Shown here piece by piece: positions 47,019-59,173 of a stretch of DNA of 64,000 nucleotides; the stretch's first letter is position 1; each line of letters opens with the position of its first letter. Origin of the DNA: Pratylenchus scribneri (lineage: Eukaryota > Nematoda > Chromadorea > Rhabditida > Pratylenchidae); the NCBI GenBank assembly GCA_030063045.1, contig JAQSEB010000004.1, positions 620,001 through 684,000 of the forward strand, read 5' to 3'. The notes under the pieces are model-generated. The model searched no databases. It was not told the origin of the DNA and saw only the letters and a program-made list of their open reading frames with translations. The position numbers and the translations under genes are program-made.

Positions 47019-50000
47019 TTTTTGGTTGGTTGGTTGGTTGGTTGAATAGTTCACGGACGGCAAAATAATAGATGAAGGGAAAGAGAGGAGAGTTCAAAAA
47101 CTCTGTGAAAATGAAAAGTAATTTTGTTGGAATTGGGGCAAAGTGGCAGAACACAATGGGGCAAAATGGGTGGGTAAGGGCGGAATGGATGGGTCGAAGA
47201 AATATGAGCGCGGCATTGGCCGCATTTTTAGATAGAGGCCACCCCATTTTGAGGGGAAAAAGTCAACAAATTCCAATTATTCATTCCCTCCCTTCACATA
47301 TGGAATGGACCAAAAAAGGTGTCAAAATGGTTGAACATTTTTAAAGAAGTTTCCTCTCCTCACTTTCCTTTGTCCGCCAATTCCCAAAAATATTCCCCCT
47401 TTTATCATATTTTTGCTGGTCTCATCCACAATTCGTCTCCATGGCTTTTTATGGCACCAATAATTGGCTTTGTGGTGGCCATAACGCCGGTGGCAGCTGT
47501 CTTTTTTGGCGTCCCACCACAATGGAATCCCCCTCCCTTCCTTCGGTCTGATGAATCCCAAAAGAAAGTGAATAAAGGCACAAAGAAACAAACAACAAAC
47601 AGGTTTTGGGCCATATTAGGAAGTGGTTGTGGGAAGGTGGGAGCGCCTCCTGGAAATAGTTTAGCCTCTTGACCAAAAAAATGTATCAATTTCGGGAGAA
47701 GGCCACCCCCACTCCACATAATTTCAGCAGCTCAAATGGCTGTCTGGAAAAAACTTTATTTTTTTTTGGCTGCACCGGCTGAATGCCATCATTGATTTTC
47801 ACTTAGCCCCCAACCATATTTTGGATACACCGGCGGTGCCACGTCGTTTTGGTTCATTGACCCAAAAAAGGGTGGGTTTTGAATTGGTCAAAAGAACAAA
47901 AGTTGATTTCGGAACATTTTTGGGTGGGAAATTGTTGGGGCCAGACATAGGTGACAAATTAAAAGAGGTTAAAAAAATGTGGAAAAATAGGCCAAATTGA
48001 TGGGAAAAGTGAAGGGGGCAATTGGAAGGAAAAAGTTTGAACAAAAATTTGTGAGTGATTTGAAGTGGGACATTGGCCCCCTAATGTTGATGTTTACTGA
48101 AGGGATTGACCGGCGGCAGCCAAAGACCAAAAGAATCAGGCCTTCCCCTCGGCCCTTTTTGCCAACCAATTTTTTCATTTCCGTTGGCATTGAATATTTT
48201 TGAACAATAAAATAAATTGAATGAAAAGGCAGAATTCAGATTTGACTGGAGGATTTGTTGGCCTATTTTTAGTTGAGTACATTCACGTTGGTTTGCGGCC
48301 AGAGAAGGGGCCAAAGGGTCGATAACAGCCACACGGAAGGGAAAAATGATGGGAAAGGGGGACTTGAGATTTGGAGGTTAGGATGGGGGAAGGGGGGATA
48401 AGGGCAACTGATGATGAAAACTTAAGGGACGAAGCCGGGAATTAGTAGGGCGAAAGGTGGAATTGATCCCCGATTTGAGGACAATTTAATAGTGAAAAAA
48501 TTAAAAATGAGGAATAAAAAGTAGGAATTAGGTTTGATTAAATGAAGGGGAATGCCAGCTAAATTTCGAGGCCCAAAATTTGAGGCAATGTTTGCCGGTA
48601 AAAGTTTTGTGAAGAGCCGTTGAAAGCGAGGGAAAGGAAGCAAATGGGGGAATTGGCTTTAAAAATAGGCGCAAAGCTGGGTAAACTACGATTGGGAAAA
48701 ATTGGGAAAAAGGTGAAAATGTAAAGGAATTGGCGTGAGGGGAACACACTCACATTTTTAGGGCCTTTGAAAATTGAATGGAATTGGAGTCAAATTGTAA
48801 ATGGCTAAATGGGTGGAGGGGGGAATGGGGACCATCCATTCCCATTCTGCTTCTTCAATTGCGCCAAATGTGCGAGTGCATATTGTGGCCAATGCCATTG
48901 CCACCCTTTAGGCCCTCCGCCCCCCCCCCCCTCTTTTGGCAATTTCCTTCCATTTAATTCACATTTTCATTGTGGTGGCCCTATTTTTTTTGCCCGTCAT
49001 CTTCCTCCCCCCTATACCCGTTCACCTTTTATTATTTACCTGTGTTTGTGTGTGCCCTCCTCTTTTTGTCCGGCAAAAAGGAGTCATTTTGGCTAAAAGC
49101 GCGCGACAAAACCGAGTGAAATTCCACACCACATTAAAAGTGGAAGCAGCCAAAATTCCACACAGTTTTTCTTTTCCTCGCCCCCATATTATCCGTTTTT
49201 CTGGCCCAACCCCTCCTTTTTTGTGACGAAGGAGGCCGGAATATTTTGGCGGAAAATTTTAATTGGTACGGAGGAGGGGGGGGGGGGGGAAGAAGAGGGC
49301 ATTTTGAAGGTGGCCATTGGATTAGTGGAAAAGGGGGAATGGGAAGGGGTCTGAAGGGTCGAAAAGTGTGCCGACAAAATGGATGGATGGAATTGGGGGC
49401 GATGAGTGGCCATCATCTCTTTTCCACAATTTCCATTATTATCCACAAAAATGCTTTTCAAGTCCACCTCCTCCTTCCAACGCCTCCTCCTTTCTTTGTT
49501 ATTTTCTTTAAAAATTCACCAAATTCCCGAAAATTCGTATCCGGCCATTGTCTTGGCCAATTTTCACACTTAAAAATGGCACCAAACAAAACCGCATGGA
49601 GTGGGCCGAAACCACTTTTTTCGATGTTTTGTTGGACTAATTAATTATTTATTATTAGTGAATTTAGTGCCACCCAAAAATATTTTAAATGACATTGACG
49701 TTCGGCAAAATGCTTAAAAAGTGGCCAAGAATATATGGAGTGGATGGAAAAGAACACTTGTAAAATTTTTGGGCATTTATGTGGAAAATTGAATGAATAA
49801 ATGAATGAATGAATGGTTTTAAAGGAGGGATGTGCGCACATTTGCATCATTTACCTACGCACATTGATGAATAATGAATGCACTTTGATTAAGGCAACAA
49901 AATATTGTAATGATGTCTACAAAACATGCGCAAAAATACAAAATAAAATAAAATGTTTGGAATGGAAAATTTGACAATTAACACAGGAAATGGGGACAAA

Positions 50001-50270
50001 CTCATCATTTTCATGGCTTAAGGGGGTTTTTGGGCTTTGATTGAGTCAATCATGTCATTTTGTGAAGTTTGTCATGGATGGGAAGGGGGAAGGGGAATAT
50101 CGAATTGCATTATTGAAAATGGGATGGATGAATCGAGGACATATGTTTTTTGTGGCCATTTCCTTCTTTATTCCATTTTTACCTCCTCCGTTTCCATTTT
50201 CATCCTCGAGAATGGCCAAAGAATTCATTTAAAAATGATCAAAAAACAATAAAAATAGCATTGAGGAAAA
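47019..50270. other. Long intergenic region, GC-moderate and low-complexity
   Basis: About 3.2 kb lie between the GPCR start and the glucocerebrosidase stop. Many overlapping open frames occur on both strands, but all have skewed composition (Pro/Phe/Ser or Gly/Trp/Lys) and none shows a domain or linked splice sites. It contains G- and C-homopolymers (48920-48933, 49265-49280) and repeated TTGGCC/AAAATGG words. It probably holds GPCR regulatory sequence. Confidence 0.45.
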
Positions 50271-53200
50271 TTAAAGTTGAAAGAGGACAGTTTGAATGGA
50301 ATTATGCTCCACCCTCAAATTCATCCACAAATCGCCGTTGGGTGGTTTTGTCAATCGGACCAAATAATCCTTTGAGGAATGCCGATTCAAAAGCACCAAA
50401 ATCAATTGATTATTTTTGGGATCAATAGCGGCTGTGGCTGACAATCCAAATTTGCCAAAATGGAATCCATGTTTTAGCCGATGTTCAATCCGAATTGAAC
50501 CGGGACGAAGGAATTTACTGCAAAAGTGGCAACGAATTTATTCGCCTCATTTTCAGGCCTAATAAGCCCACCTGAAATGTCCAATTGCGTAGAACATTGG
50601 CTGTTTGTAGAATTCATCGGCACTGGCATTCACCACAATCGGCGAATCCACCCAATTCCCAATCCAACTTGGCCCTCCGCCTTCGTTCAAACACAAATTC
50701 CAATCAGTCCATCCAATGGCCCAATTTTCCAAATTTTCGATTATATCTTCTGCGTATTTTTCGCCTCTTCGCCAATCGCCCAACAAAACTCCCTTTTTCG
50801 AGAAAATTGGATCCCATCCGTTGCATGCCTGAATACGGGGGGAATTCCCTCTAATATTTGTTTATTAGGCAGGTGAATTTATTTGATGTGGGTTGAGGGC
50901 ATTTATGGTTATTTTTATTAAATTTAAATTGAATACCTAATGAATATGCCCTCTGGGGTAATCAATTCATTTATAATAATAAAATAATTTAATTAATTGG
51001 CATTTGCCTCCCAAAAAAAAACAAACTTCGGTCGGCAAAATAAATTTGTTTGGATGTCGCTGAAAAACATTAAAATTGAATTATTTCAATGCCAAACTTG
51101 ATGGGTTGTTTCCAATCTTTTCGGGCTGAACAATTTGTTCCAATACCAATGAATGGCGATTCCATCGATGAATTCGCTGGCCTCTTTGTCCCCAAAAATC
51201 TGCACCAAAAAATATTAAATGAATAAAATGTGAAGGAAATACGGTATCAGCATGGGAAGGCAAAAATGCACGATTATCGTCGTTGATCATCAATTTTATG
51301 TTGGCCGTCACTGAATTATTTCGAAGACGGGGGCCAAGAAATTGGCGCACAAAATCCCTTCAAAACATCTTTTCTAACCTTTCACCTCATCAAATTTTCA
51401 CCTTTGCATTGCGGCACTAAAATACATTGCCTGAAAGGAGTACCATTTGATCAGTCCAGCCGATGGTTCATTTTCCACGGTCAAAGCCCAGAATTGGACA
51501 CCCCTTTTTGCGTATTCCTCAAAAAAACGCACAAAATAGTTGGCCCAAGTTGAATAATATTTTCCATTTTTTGGACCCTTCAATGGTCCGCCTCCCTTCA
51601 TTCTGCCCGTTTCCTTCATCCAACCAGGTGCAGACCAAGGTGTAGCAAAAAGGTTAAGACGACCTTGGCTCAACCAATTTGCCTCCATTATAAATGGAAT
51701 CTGAAAAGAATAAGGCGATGATATTGCCAATTATTATTTTGTGGGGAGGCAACCTTCAATTTGATATCCTCTGGGGCTAAAGAAAAGTTGGACAACTCAA
51801 AATCGCCATCCCAATCGCAATATGAATATATACGGGTAGAAAAATCACAGCTAGCCATTGGCACTCGGCCCAAAGTATAGCCAATTCCTTTTTTTTGTGG
51901 ATGCTCAAATCATCTCAATCCCCCCCCCCCCCCCATTTTCCTCACCATTTTCTCCAAAATATGATTTCAACAATTTTTTGCGAGTCGCTGAACTCAATGA
52001 ATCCAAATTGAGGCCAACCGAATCAGTGAATGCTCCTCCGAAGCCGAATATTTCTTGGAACTTTTGTTCAGGATCAAATTCAATTTCGGCATCAATCTTT
52101 GTGGAGTCGAATTCATCTGATAATTTGGAATTACTATAATTAGTATAATTAGGGTTGTACTTCCTGGGATAGGAATTCCTGAAAAGCTCTGATCATTTTC
52201 TATAAAATGGTTTTACACTAAAAGACATAATTTGTTTTTACTTAAATTTGTAAAATTCTAGAGGAAACTATTGACTTTCGATTAGTTTATTGTTTCCCAG
52301 TTTGATTATTTAAAAATAATTCCGCCTGTTTTACTTGCCCCATCTCTAATTCCGCCTGTTTTATTTGCCCCAAACATAATTCCGCCTGTTTTATTTGCAC
52401 CAAAATAATTCCGCCTGTTTTATTTGCCCTAAAATAATTCCGCCTGTTTTATTTGTACCAAATTATTTCCGCCTGTTTTATTTGCACCAAAATAATTCCG
52501 CCTGTTTTATTTGCACCAAATAATTCCGCCTGTTTTATTTGCCCCAAAATAATTCCGCCTGTTTTATTTGCACCAAAATAATTCCGCCTGTTTTATTTGC
52601 CCTAAAATAATTCCGCCTGTTTTATTTGTACCAAATTATTTCCGCCTGTTTTATTTGCACCAAAATAATTCCGCCTGTTTTATTTGCACCAAAATAATTC
52701 CGCCTGTTTTATTTGCACCAAAATAATTCCGCCTGTTTTATTTGCACCAAAATAATTCCGCCTGTTTTATTTGCACCAAAATAATTCCGCCTGTTTTATT
52801 TGCACCAAAATAATTCCGCCTGTTTTATTTGCACCAAAATAATTCCGCCTGTTTTATTTGCACCAAAATAATTCCGCCTGTTTTATTTGCACCAAAATAA
52901 TTCCGCCTGTTTTATTTGCACCAAAATAATTCCGCCTGTTTTATTTGCACCAAAATAATTCCGCCTGTTTTATTTGCCCCAAACATAATTCCGCCTGTTT
53001 TATTTGCCCCAAACATAATTCCGCCTGTTTTATTTGCCCCAAACTTAATTCCGCCTGTTTTATTTGCCCCAAACATAATTCCGCCTGTTTTATTTGCCCC
53101 AAACTTAATTCCGCCTTTTTTGTTTGCACCAAACGCCTGTTTGACTAAGTTTTAATTACGCTTGATTAAATTGGTTTTGTGTCAATGAGATATAGATGAA

Positions 53201-54006
53201 AAACTAATTCCATTGTTAATTACGAAGAGAAAAATTGTGTTCCTACCATTTCCAACATATGCAATAGATACCGTATTCTCTTGTCTCATCTATAGCTGCA
53301 GGGAAGAAAAATTTGCGTTCCCTCCATTTTCAGTTGAGTGAATAGATTTTTTGCTATTTTGGCCCATATCTCTCAGCGAGGCATTAACTAATTTGGAAAG
53401 GCAATATACCAATCTAAAGCCAAAATTTTCCTTTATGATTTTACCATTTTACTATTATAAATACGATTTTAAAAAAGATATGTGTTTTAATGAAATGGAC
53501 CCGAATTTATTAAGGAAAAGGCGTTTATACAAATTATATTATTTTTTAAAAATTACTTAAATAATAGAAACCTTTTTGAAAATTTTTAAGTCTTTTAATT
53601 GAAAATTTGCTGATTTTACAATTTACACTAAATTACAAATTTTTAAGCTTTTAAAAATTTTCCTTAATCCCCAATTTCATTCACGTGATCCCATAGGTTG
53701 TTCTCCCCATCCCAGTAGATGTGCAACCCAACTGGGAATGTGGGAATAGAAACCGGTCGAATTTAAATTTGCAATCGAAAATTGGAATCGTTTGCCAGAT
53801 TCGGAAGAGGTGAAAATCAATGCTTGGTCTGGATTGAATTTAGCCGGGGCCGAATCGAGTTGATCACAATAAGTGGAATTGCAAACACAGACAATGCCTG
53901 TTGGAAATTGGCGAGAAAGGCATGGAATTGAGTTTGGCAGGATGAAAGGGAGAATAATGAACAAAATAGCAATAATTTTGGGGGAAATTCTCGCAAAAAT
54001 TACCAT
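50271..54006 (-). CDS. gba: Glucosylceramidase (acid beta-glucosidase, GH30)
   Basis: This lysosomal enzyme hydrolyses glucosylceramide to glucose and ceramide. Exon 1 (ATG 54006) gives a signal peptide ([18 protein letters not shown]) and the conserved N-terminal [15 protein letters not shown]. After a 1.6-kb intron with array 5 come [68 protein letters not shown], and the acid/base catalyst in [13 protein letters not shown] (51470). Next are [25 protein letters not shown], and the nucleophile exon ending PTE, which splices (about 51026 to 50830) to ACNGWDP, restoring the family (S/T)EAC motif. Then come [39 protein letters not shown] and the beta-sandwich end (QTVLFQL). Both catalytic Glu residues are present, so it should be active. 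It could be one of several worm GBA paralogues. Confidence 0.93.
52318..53160 (-). repeat. GGCGGAATTAT-core minisatellite, array 5
   Basis: About 29 units, mostly 29-30 bp, with the core on the minus strand. Spacers are GCACCAAAAT, GCCCCAAACAT, GCCCTAAAAT or GTACCAAATT after CTGTTTTATTT (plus-strand reading). A block spanning about 52385-52500 is repeated at 52560-52680. At the right edge (53135-53158) one unit carries the ACTTAGTCAAACA-type spacer of arrays 1, 2, 3 and 6. It is intronic in the glucocerebrosidase gene. Confidence 0.94.
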
Positions 54007-54319
54007 TTTAGAGCAAAGGATGTAAATAATATGAGTTGTGAGGGCTGATTGAGGGGAACTGAGAGATCACTACGAAGAATGATCTCCTTTGCTGACTAAT
54101 ATTGTAAAAATGATAAGGAAAATTATGAAGGAGAAAAGGGTTATTTTTTTTACTAATATTATTGGCTGGGAAATTGCCGGAAGCAAATTGTAAATCAACA
54201 AATGTGTTTTTATTTTTAATTTAATCGAATATGATGCCCCAATATGCTTTGATATGTGTACAAAAAATAAAATGATATATTCAATTCAATGGCAAAATGA
54301 AATAACGTTTTGTGCCTTT
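54007..54319. other. Short intergenic gap upstream of glucocerebrosidase
   Basis: These 313 bp between the GBA start and the stop of the next minus-strand gene include GBA promoter sequence. No exon is seen. Confidence 0.5.
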
Positions 54320-56605
54320 TCAACATTTGACAGGCCTAAAGCTGTCGTCATCTTCTTCTTCCTCGTCCGCTTCCGACAAATCCAATCCTCTAATTTGCAT
54401 TCCATAATTTTGGCCAATTTCCTTCACATTCTCCTCCTCCATTTCCTTTCCTTTCCTAATTTGCTTCTCCTCAATTCCCTCAATGCTGCCATTTTGGTGG
54501 CATTCCGCCGATTCATCGCTTCCCCTCAATCTTTTGTATCGACTTTGTCTTCTCTTCTTCATCCTCCTCCTGATCGAATCTTCCTCCTCCTCCACTTCAA
54601 TTCTTTCCTCTCTTCCTTCTGTCCCTTCCCCTTCTTCTTCCATTTTCCTGGAGCATTCTCCTCCTTCCCGTCTTTCTAAACTACCATAATTTGTTATTGT
54701 CAGCGCATTGGCCGTTTCTGGGAAAATTCGTGTTGGCATTTGTTGGTGTCGAGAAGGAGGATTGACAATTCCGGATCCTCCGCCTCCATCGGCAATTGCC
54801 GCATTCGAATTGTCGTTGTCATTGTTGTTTCCAATTTTGGCATTTCTCTGCGAAGAAAACGACTGGCTTAAATTGGGATTCCCCACTTGGACCCCTTTCA
54901 CGCTCCCTTTTCCGACCTATTTTGGCTGCTGCCATTTTTCGCTTTCCGCCTCCTTTGCTGTTGCTGTGTTGCACAACAAAAATTGGCAAATTTACTCCGG
55001 CAATTAATGTCCGGATGGAAAAGGACACAAAGGATGGGAAAAGCGAGGAAATAGAGGATGATGAAGAGGTCGAACAAATGAACAATGACTTGGGAGCCAA
55101 CATGCAAAATTGGATCCCTGAGGCCGACCATGTAGAAAATGGAGCAGAAAATGACGGAAGATGAGAGAATGTAGATGGCTGAAAATGTTTGGCAATTATT
55201 TGGGTGAAATATTCGAGAATGGGTTGGACCAAAAGTTGGATAAAGAGTGGCGAACATTGTTCTTTTGACTGCAAACACCAATTCATGTTGAAGTCGTTCT
55301 TCAATGCTAAGAACATGGGAAAATGTGCGCTTAACTTCCAAATATTTGCTCGAAATTGTGAGCAGGAAAAAGCACTGAAATTTGGAGGATAGGGAAATTA
55401 TAATTAGAAGAAACTGACGAAGAAACTGACCACCAATTGATATGCCGACATCACCAGGAAAATGGCCACACCCGAGGCAAAATGCAACTCATTTCGATAG
55501 ACAATTTCGTTGAAATGCTTTTCACATTGGCGACGATAGGTGATTGGCTCGGGGAAAATGAGGCTGATCAGCCGGAGGTAAAGATATTCACAAAATGCCA
55601 GGAAATACTGAACAAAAATTGATTATTTCCCGAATTTGGAGACTGACTGAAACAATGATCAGGGAATAGGCAGCCGTGTGATAATGTTCAAACAATTTTT
55701 GCTGCAATTGAACCAACATTCCCTCTTCCCTGTTACTGCCTTTGTTGCTTTCCGCCGATTGGCTTGGACTTGGATGCCTTTTTGTTGGCGTCGCCTCTTC
55801 CCCTTTGTTATGGCCAACAACCGGCGGTACAACAATTATATTTTGATTGTTTTTTGTTGGCCTTTGCCGCTGATTCAAATTTGGCTCTGATTGTGGTCGA
55901 TGTTGCCCACCGGTCGATTGAATACTAGTACCAGGGGAAGGGCAATGATGATGACTAAAAATGGAAATATTCCATATTTGGTGGGTGAATCAATTTTATC
56001 AAAAAATTTGTCATTTTCATATATTTATTCATTGTTTATGCTTTCCTTCCCCCTTATCAATTCCATATTTCTCCTTACTATATTTCTATCAATTCCATTT
56101 TTTTTCTTAAACCACTTTTCCCTACCCTTCTCCTCCGGCCAATTTCCTCCTTTGAATTGCCGCCGTTTCGGACAAGGATGTGGGCGATTGATTTGATGAT
56201 GCCCGAGGATTTTCCATAGCCGGGAATGAGGTGACAGCATCGGCAGGGAAAATTGTGCTGCTAATGATGTTGGATTGGGATGGACTGGGGGAAGAGGAAT
56301 GGGCCAAATGAGGGTGATGGCCACTTTGATTCATTTGCTTTAAATTTGAGGGGTAATTGGATGAAAAGATGAAAGGACTCCAACATGTTCAAATGGTCAA
56401 AAATATATATATATTGGGCCAACAGAAGGAATATTGTGATAAAGGGTAATTCTCCAAAAGATAAAAATGCTGATGACTGGTTTCGTTTTGCACACCAATT
56501 TTCTATGCATTGGCGATGGGTGAATTTGGGGCCCTGGGAAAATGGTGCACTTTGGATGGAGGAGCAAATCGGAGGTGGGAAGGTTGGGGGAATTGGAACT
56601 ATCAT
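54320..56605 (-). CDS. Serpentine (7TM) receptor-like protein with long acidic tail
   Basis: This is a multi-exon membrane protein. The 5' end is not resolved. The first convincing exon (near 56560-56390) has TM-like PFITIFLLLAQYIYIFDHL. A polar Ser/Pro/His/Gln-rich segment follows (56334-56125 and 55957-55700), then HTAAYSLIIVS joined to YFLAFCEYLYLRLISLIF. Next are ELHFASGVAIFLVMSAYQLV with CFFLLTISSKYLEVKRTFSH, AIYILSSSVIFCSIFYMVG, VIVHLFDLFIILYFLAFPIL and VLFHPD. A basic Gln/Arg tail (QQQQRRRKAK) splices by a 50-bp intron into about 185 residues of Asn/Glu/Arg-rich sequence ending in a strongly acidic block (DLSEADEEEEDDD). The helix pattern fits nematode Sre/Srb/Sra-like chemoreceptors, but those lack such a tail and large loop. 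The class is uncertain. Confidence 0.55.
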
Positions 56606-58137
56606 CGCCTTCCGATCGATTTGAGCTATTTTGCGACAATAAACGGTGGGAATTCAATGAAGGATGAATAAAAAGCGATATGAAAATGGGGAGCTGGGGA
56701 TCATCTTCCCCTCAAGGGCGAATTGGAAGAAGGAGTGGCATTAGAAAAGGAGGGGAAATACGGAAGGAAAGAAGAAGCGGATGAGAAGCGAAGGGACAGG
56801 TGAAAATGAAGGAGTGGCGAAGGAGGGAAAAGGAGTGGCTAAACCAATGAATTTGGTTGGGAAAATGAGGGGAATTGGGGTGGTTGAACATATTGAAGGG
56901 GGGAATTGTGCTTTGCGCGGGCGGAGGAAGAAGGAAAAGTGGAGTATGTGGATTGATTTTGAGGGGAAAAGGGGAAGGTGGATCGGCTGGCTGCAACGGC
57001 GGAGAGAGAGGAGGGATGGAAATGGTGGTTATTGTTTGTTTAGAGCATTTGCATTGTGTGGAGGGAGGGCGGTGAATCAGATTTTGCAAATCCGAAAATA
57101 GGAATTCCATTTGAGAAAGGGAAATAAAAAAGACCACCAAAATATGCCCTTCTAATTATGATCCTTTACTTATTTATGTCCCAAAATTAGCAATTGGCCT
57201 CATTATATTTGTTTGTGCGAATGATGATCAGGCAATGCTCGATTCGATATTTATTATTTTGTCCGAACAAACATTCATCGACCACCACATATAAACGTCG
57301 TCCAATTCAAATATGTTCATTGCTCACAAAACACAAAAAATGAGGGAAACAAGCAATAAAAATTTGCTATTAAATTTTTATTTGACATTTATTTGTATGA
57401 ATGAATTGAGGAAAATGAGGGAAATGGAAAAGAGAGAATTGAATTCAAAAATGTTTTTACCTCCTTTTAAGTGAAAGTGCAAAAATGAATAAGGTGGGCA
57501 TGAAATGCCATCAATTAATAGGGCTGCTCTAGCTCGAATTGGATTAGTTGGCGGCAAAAAGGCAAAGAAGGAAGGAAAATGGCCAAATGGCGTGGCCACC
57601 ACTTTTTGTTATTGCGCGAGAATGTGGGCGCCTCCTTTGAATGCCAGGAAATGAATTCCTCCTTGTGATTGAAGCCTGAGGCGAAGTCAAAGCAGATGGC
57701 GTATACTGTGAAGGAAGAGGGAAGGAGCCAATTAGGTTTTGGGGTTGCTAATGGAGACGCCTTTTCCCATATTTCTTCATCATAAAATGCCATTTTTTGA
57801 CAAAGTATAATTTTGGCTTCCTCATAAGGACATTGTTGAAGCCAATAAATCAAAAAAATGGATTGGATTGGCCAATTTTAAAAATAAAAGTGAAAATAAA
57901 ATATTTGGAAAGTAGGGAAGGCCAAATTTAAAGAAAAGGGTCGTGAAGGCGGTGTGTTTCTGTTGCCAATTTGATGGCCTTTTGGCCATAAATATATGCC
58001 CCTTTCAGCCGACCATAAATCGATTTTGTCGACCCAAAAAAGGAAATAAAGCTTTATTGTTTGTTGCAGAAAATAAATGTGAGGGAGGGGATTAAAGAAT
58101 GAATAAATTGGATTTCAAATAAATATCAAAATATAAA
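56606..58137. other. Region with possible 5' exons of the serpentine-like gene
   Basis: Minus-strand pieces look partly exon-like. About 57853-57660 contains MAFYDEEIWEKASPLATPKP, and about 57320-57235 contains NIFELDDVYMWWSMNVCSDK before a TGA. They might be 5' exons of the serpentine-like gene or another small gene, and I cannot splice them with confidence. 56712-57140 is a purine/pyrimidine-skewed tract that yields long biased frames on both strands. Confidence 0.3.
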
Positions 58138-59173
58138 TCAATTTCCATGAAAATCCAAATGGCAAGTTCTTGCTTCATTCTCGCCTTTTTGTGCCAAATC
58201 TAATTGGCCAATGTCAAAGAATTTGTCCACTTTCCCATGATGAATATATTCAGCTGGCACTTTTATGGTCAAAAGGCGATGACAAGGCTAAAAAGGATTA
58301 AATTTATTTAGTCGTCAATCCCCCATCCACTTTAATTCCATCGTCACAATCGTGAATTATTCGCAATTCGGGTTCTATATTTGTCAATTCTCTGGTGCTT
58401 CCATCCACCACAAATCGTCCGTTTCGATCAGTGAAAGTTTCGTCCAATAAATCCTATTAAAAATATGAATTATTTACTCATTTCAAAATAATTCCGCCTG
58501 TTGGTTGACTAAGTTTTAAATAATTCCGCCTGCTGGTTGACTAAGTTTTAAATAATTCCGCCTGGTTGACTAAGTTTTAAATAATTCCGCCTGGTTGACT
58601 AAGTTTTAATAATTCCGCCTGGTTGACTAAGTTTTAATAATTCCGCCTGGTTGACTAAGTTTTAATAATTCCGCCTGGTTGACTAAGTTTTAAATAATTC
58701 CGCCTGGTTGACTAAGTTTTAATAATTCCGCCTGGTTGACTAAGTTTTAATAATTCCGCCTGGTTGACTAAGTTTTAATAATTCCGCCTGGTTGACTAAG
58801 TTTTAATAATTCCGCCTGGTTGACAAAGTTTTTAATAATTCCGCCTGGTTGACTAAGTTTTAAATAATTCCGCCTGTTTTAAAAATAAATCCGCTTCCAT
58901 CTATTTCTAAGTAATTTTAATTTCGCCTTTTGTATATTATTGACATCAAAATATTTATATTCTTCTGCTATCTATTTTAAATAATTTTACATCTGGATCG
59001 CCTGGATTTCGATCGACATCGAAAATGGCAACGGATGTGTGCACCGAATATGAACCTTTGCACAATAATTGGCCTTTAACGCCGACTCCTTGAAGCCGAA
59101 ATGATTGAACGGTGCAAAAAGAAAGGCCAATGAATATAAGAAAAACTAGGGGAAAAGGATTTAGGAATCGCAT
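58138..59173 (-). CDS. Transthyretin-like (TTL/TTR) secreted protein
   Basis: This nematode-specific transthyretin-related protein is secreted, and some relatives bridge apoptotic cells or act as parasite effectors. ATG 59173 gives a signal peptide (NPFPLVFLIFIGLSFCTV), then the family start FRLQGVGVKGQLLCKGSYSV. Exon 1 ends at NPGDPDV. Exon 2 (about 58453-58330) gives LLDETFTDRNGRFVVDGSTR and LRIIHDCDDGIK, matching the TTL pattern D.......G.F.l.G...E....P.l.I.HdC. Exon 3 has CHRLLTIKVPAEYIHHGKVD and ends ARTCHLDFHGN. Four cysteines in the mature part suit the usual two disulphides. Minisatellite array 6 sits in intron 1. Length (about 140 residues) is typical. Confidence 0.92.
58486..58895 (-). 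repeat. GGCGGAATTAT-core minisatellite, array 6
   Basis: About 14 units of 28 bp, with core CCGCCTGGTTGACTAAGTTT on the plus strand. Read on the minus strand this is the same unit as in arrays 1 and 3. The outermost left units carry a short GTTG/CTG extension. It lies in intron 1 of the transthyretin-like gene. Confidence 0.95.

Noticed and set aside
47072..49850. Several 70-130 codon frames between the GPCR and glucocerebrosidase
   Set aside because: All have skewed composition and overlap one another on both strands. None has a domain or plausible splice partners.
54254..54689. Plus-strand frame rich in Leu/Ser/Phe at 54.3-54.7 kb
   Set aside because: It is the antisense of the acidic tail exon of the serpentine-like gene (Glu codons read as Leu/Ser/Phe).
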